This document shows positions 62,908-64,000 of a stretch of 64,000 nt of DNA, piece by piece. The stretch is from Planctomycetota bacterium (GTDB lineage Bacteria > Planctomycetota > Phycisphaerae > Phycisphaerales > Phycisphaeraceae): NCBI GenBank assembly GCA_016350165.1, contig CP066225.1, positions 3,038,001 through 3,102,000 on the forward strand. The letters run 5' to 3'. The notes under the pieces were generated by a model. That model made no database searches, was not told where the DNA came from, and saw only the letters and a list, made by a program, of their open reading frames with translations. Numbering within the stretch: the first letter of the stretch is position 1; every line of letters starts with the position of its first letter. The translations under genes and the position numbers were made by a program.

Positions 62908-63996
62908 TTAAGCCGCCCTCGACGACTTACTCCGATTCAACCGCTGCTCGATCCGTTTAATTCCACGCAGAATATCTCGCGCCGTCTTGAACTCAGCCTT
63001 CTCCGGATGCTTCGGCCTCAGTATCGCTGCCGTCAACGCACTCAACGCCTTCGCCTCATCACTCTCTTCATCAAACTGGATCAGGTGCCCAAACTCAGGA
63101 TTCCCATAAGGCTTATTAATCTGCACTGCCAAATAATACGAATCCACCGCCTTATCGACCTTCTGATGTGCAGCCGTCATTTCTTCATTCGTCACATGTC
63201 CCGAATCAATCATTCGGCCCAGCATTCTTTGAATCTGACTCGTTCGCATCATCTCCCCAAACAAGCTCGTCAGCATTCGATTGTCAGCAATCTGCTCCCC
63301 AATACGCACCGCTGATCCAAAATCGACAAACCCAACCCCATCATCCGTCACCACAATATTGTCCAGCCGCAAATCCAAATGAATCACTTCTGCATGTTCA
63401 TGCAGTGCGCACAGCAAATCCGCCGCCTGTGTCGAAAACTCAATCTGCGACATCCGCTGCGTCCCTGTTCGCATCCAATTCATATGCAGTTTCGTTACAA
63501 ACCCCCGCTCATCTTTCTCCACCCCCAGCAACTTCGGCACACGATCCCGATACCCCTCAGGCAATTTCTCTTCCAAAATCTTCAAAAACGCAGCTTCACG
63601 CGTTAAAAACGTCGGGAATACATGATCCACAAACTTCTTCGCACGGTTCGACAAGTCCTCAGCCGACGCATTCGGGAACCGGTTCTTCAACCTGTAAATA
63701 ATGTTCTCATAGCTCGGCACATACTTCGTCACCACATACCCATTTTCTATCCCCGCAGCTCGCGTCAAATTCACGCAATACGTAAACCGATCCGTAATCT
63801 CGCCCGGCTGAATCAGCTCAACTTTCCTCGCTGCAAACCAGTACCCCTTCTTTTTCAATCCACCACCAATCGGAGCTGGCATCTTCTCCAGCACAAACCC
63901 ATTCCGCCCCTCATACATCTCTGCCAACCTCACCACCTTCTGCTGATCCTTCCCCACATACCCAAACAGGCCGCCCCATCTCAATTTCTTAAACAC
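62908..63996 (-). CDS. kinase-fold protein, possibly 5' partial
   Basis: At least 362 residues. The catalytic loop VIHLDLRLDNIVV (HxDxxxxN) and VDFGSAV (DFG) are intact, while the N-terminal lobe lacks a clear glycine loop, so it belongs to the wider protein-kinase/aminoglycoside-phosphotransferase superfamily rather than a classical Ser/Thr kinase. The GTG at 63996 could be the start, but the frame stays open to the window edge and the gene may continue. The C-terminus is basic (QRLNRSKSSRAA). Target unknown; it shares direction with the DUF1569 gene. Confidence 0.75.
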   Translation of the reverse strand: MFKKLRWGGLFGYVGKDQQKVVRLAEMYEGRNGFVLEKMPAPIGGGLKKKGYWFAARKVELIQPGEITDRFTYCVNLTRAAGIENGYVVTKYVPSYENIIYRLKNRFPNASAEDLSNRAKKFVDHVFPTFLTREAAFLKILEEKLPEGYRDRVPKLLGVEKDERGFVTKLHMNWMRTGTQRMSQIEFSTQAADLLCALHEHAEVIHLDLRLDNIVVTDDGVGFVDFGSAVRIGEQIADNRMLTSLFGEMMRTSQIQRMLGRMIDSGHVTNEEMTAAHQKVDKAVDSYYLAVQINKPYGNPEFGHLIQFDEESDEAKALSALTAAILRPKHPEKAEFKTARDILRGIKRIEQRLNRSKSSRAA

Positions 63997-64000
63997 CGCA

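Overview
The window looks like chromosome from a planctomycete of the Phycisphaerae type. The support is indirect but consistent: several secreted proteins end in PEP-CTERM-like sorting tails (VPEPAS, LPEPAS, IPEPTS, and an APSPVA variant), two proteins have the pseudopilin N-terminus [20 protein letters not shown], an RDD protein carries the CGYDLRG zinc-ribbon motif, and there are a formylglycine-type sulfatase and several large secreted carbohydrate-active proteins. Base composition is moderate. I cannot name a genus from sequence alone.

Layout. (1) 1-12.4 kb is sugar metabolism: a GATase1-like protein (cut by the window edge), a PPi-type phosphofructokinase, a double-SIS sugar isomerase, a secreted (alpha/alpha)6-barrel glycosidase with a discoidin domain, a GH1 beta-glucosidase, a pseudopilin, a PEP-CTERM protein and a large secreted protein of unknown function. 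(2) 12.5-31.4 kb is an exopolysaccharide region. It is framed by an intact tRNA-Gly (31.3 kb) and a decayed direct repeat of the 3' half of that tRNA plus its terminator (13.45 kb). It encodes sugar-nucleotide enzymes, a flippase, an O-antigen-ligase/polymerase-like protein, four glycosyltransferases, an acetyltransferase, a DUF3473 deacetylase of the kind linked to PEP-CTERM/XrtA loci, a secreted protein of unknown function, and the GDP-fucose pathway. Broken IS5-like and IS3-like transposases lie at or near its ends. (3) 31.7-35.1 kb is a cobalamin-riboswitch operon encoding two PEP-CTERM surface proteins, one of them propeller-like, and a pseudopilin. (4) 35.2-42.3 kb holds a UPF0173 hydrolase, an MFS sugar transporter, a sulfatase with its IclR regulator and a clear 20-bp palindromic operator, a PEP-CTERM-variant protein and an MtfA-like peptidase. 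(5) 42.4-53.3 kb has the opposite strand skew (G-rich top strand) to both flanks and is probably an inverted segment. It carries a Gfo/Idh/MocA oxidoreductase, four tandem zinc-ribbon/three-TM membrane proteins interleaved with short repeats, DAHP synthase, a PP2C phosphatase with a novel C-terminal half, a TolC-like protein and an RDD protein. (6) 53.4-64 kb has a Cys-rich small protein, a radical SAM protein, a TolC lipoprotein with a Tat-exported multicopper oxidase, an acyl-CoA ligase, a TPR-SPOR lipoprotein, an O6-alkylguanine-type methyltransferase domain, two DUF1569 proteins and a kinase-fold protein running to the window edge.

How it fits together: the organism appears to take apart complex glycans (glycosidases, sulfatase, MFS transporter) and to build and modify its own exopolysaccharide, to which PEP-CTERM proteins are expected to be tied. 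The most novel-looking elements are the B12-riboswitch PEP-CTERM/pseudopilin operon, the tRNA-Gly-bounded polysaccharide island, and the tandem zinc-ribbon membrane family with its interspersed repeats. I saw no rRNA, CRISPR array, intact transposon, integrase or replication origin.
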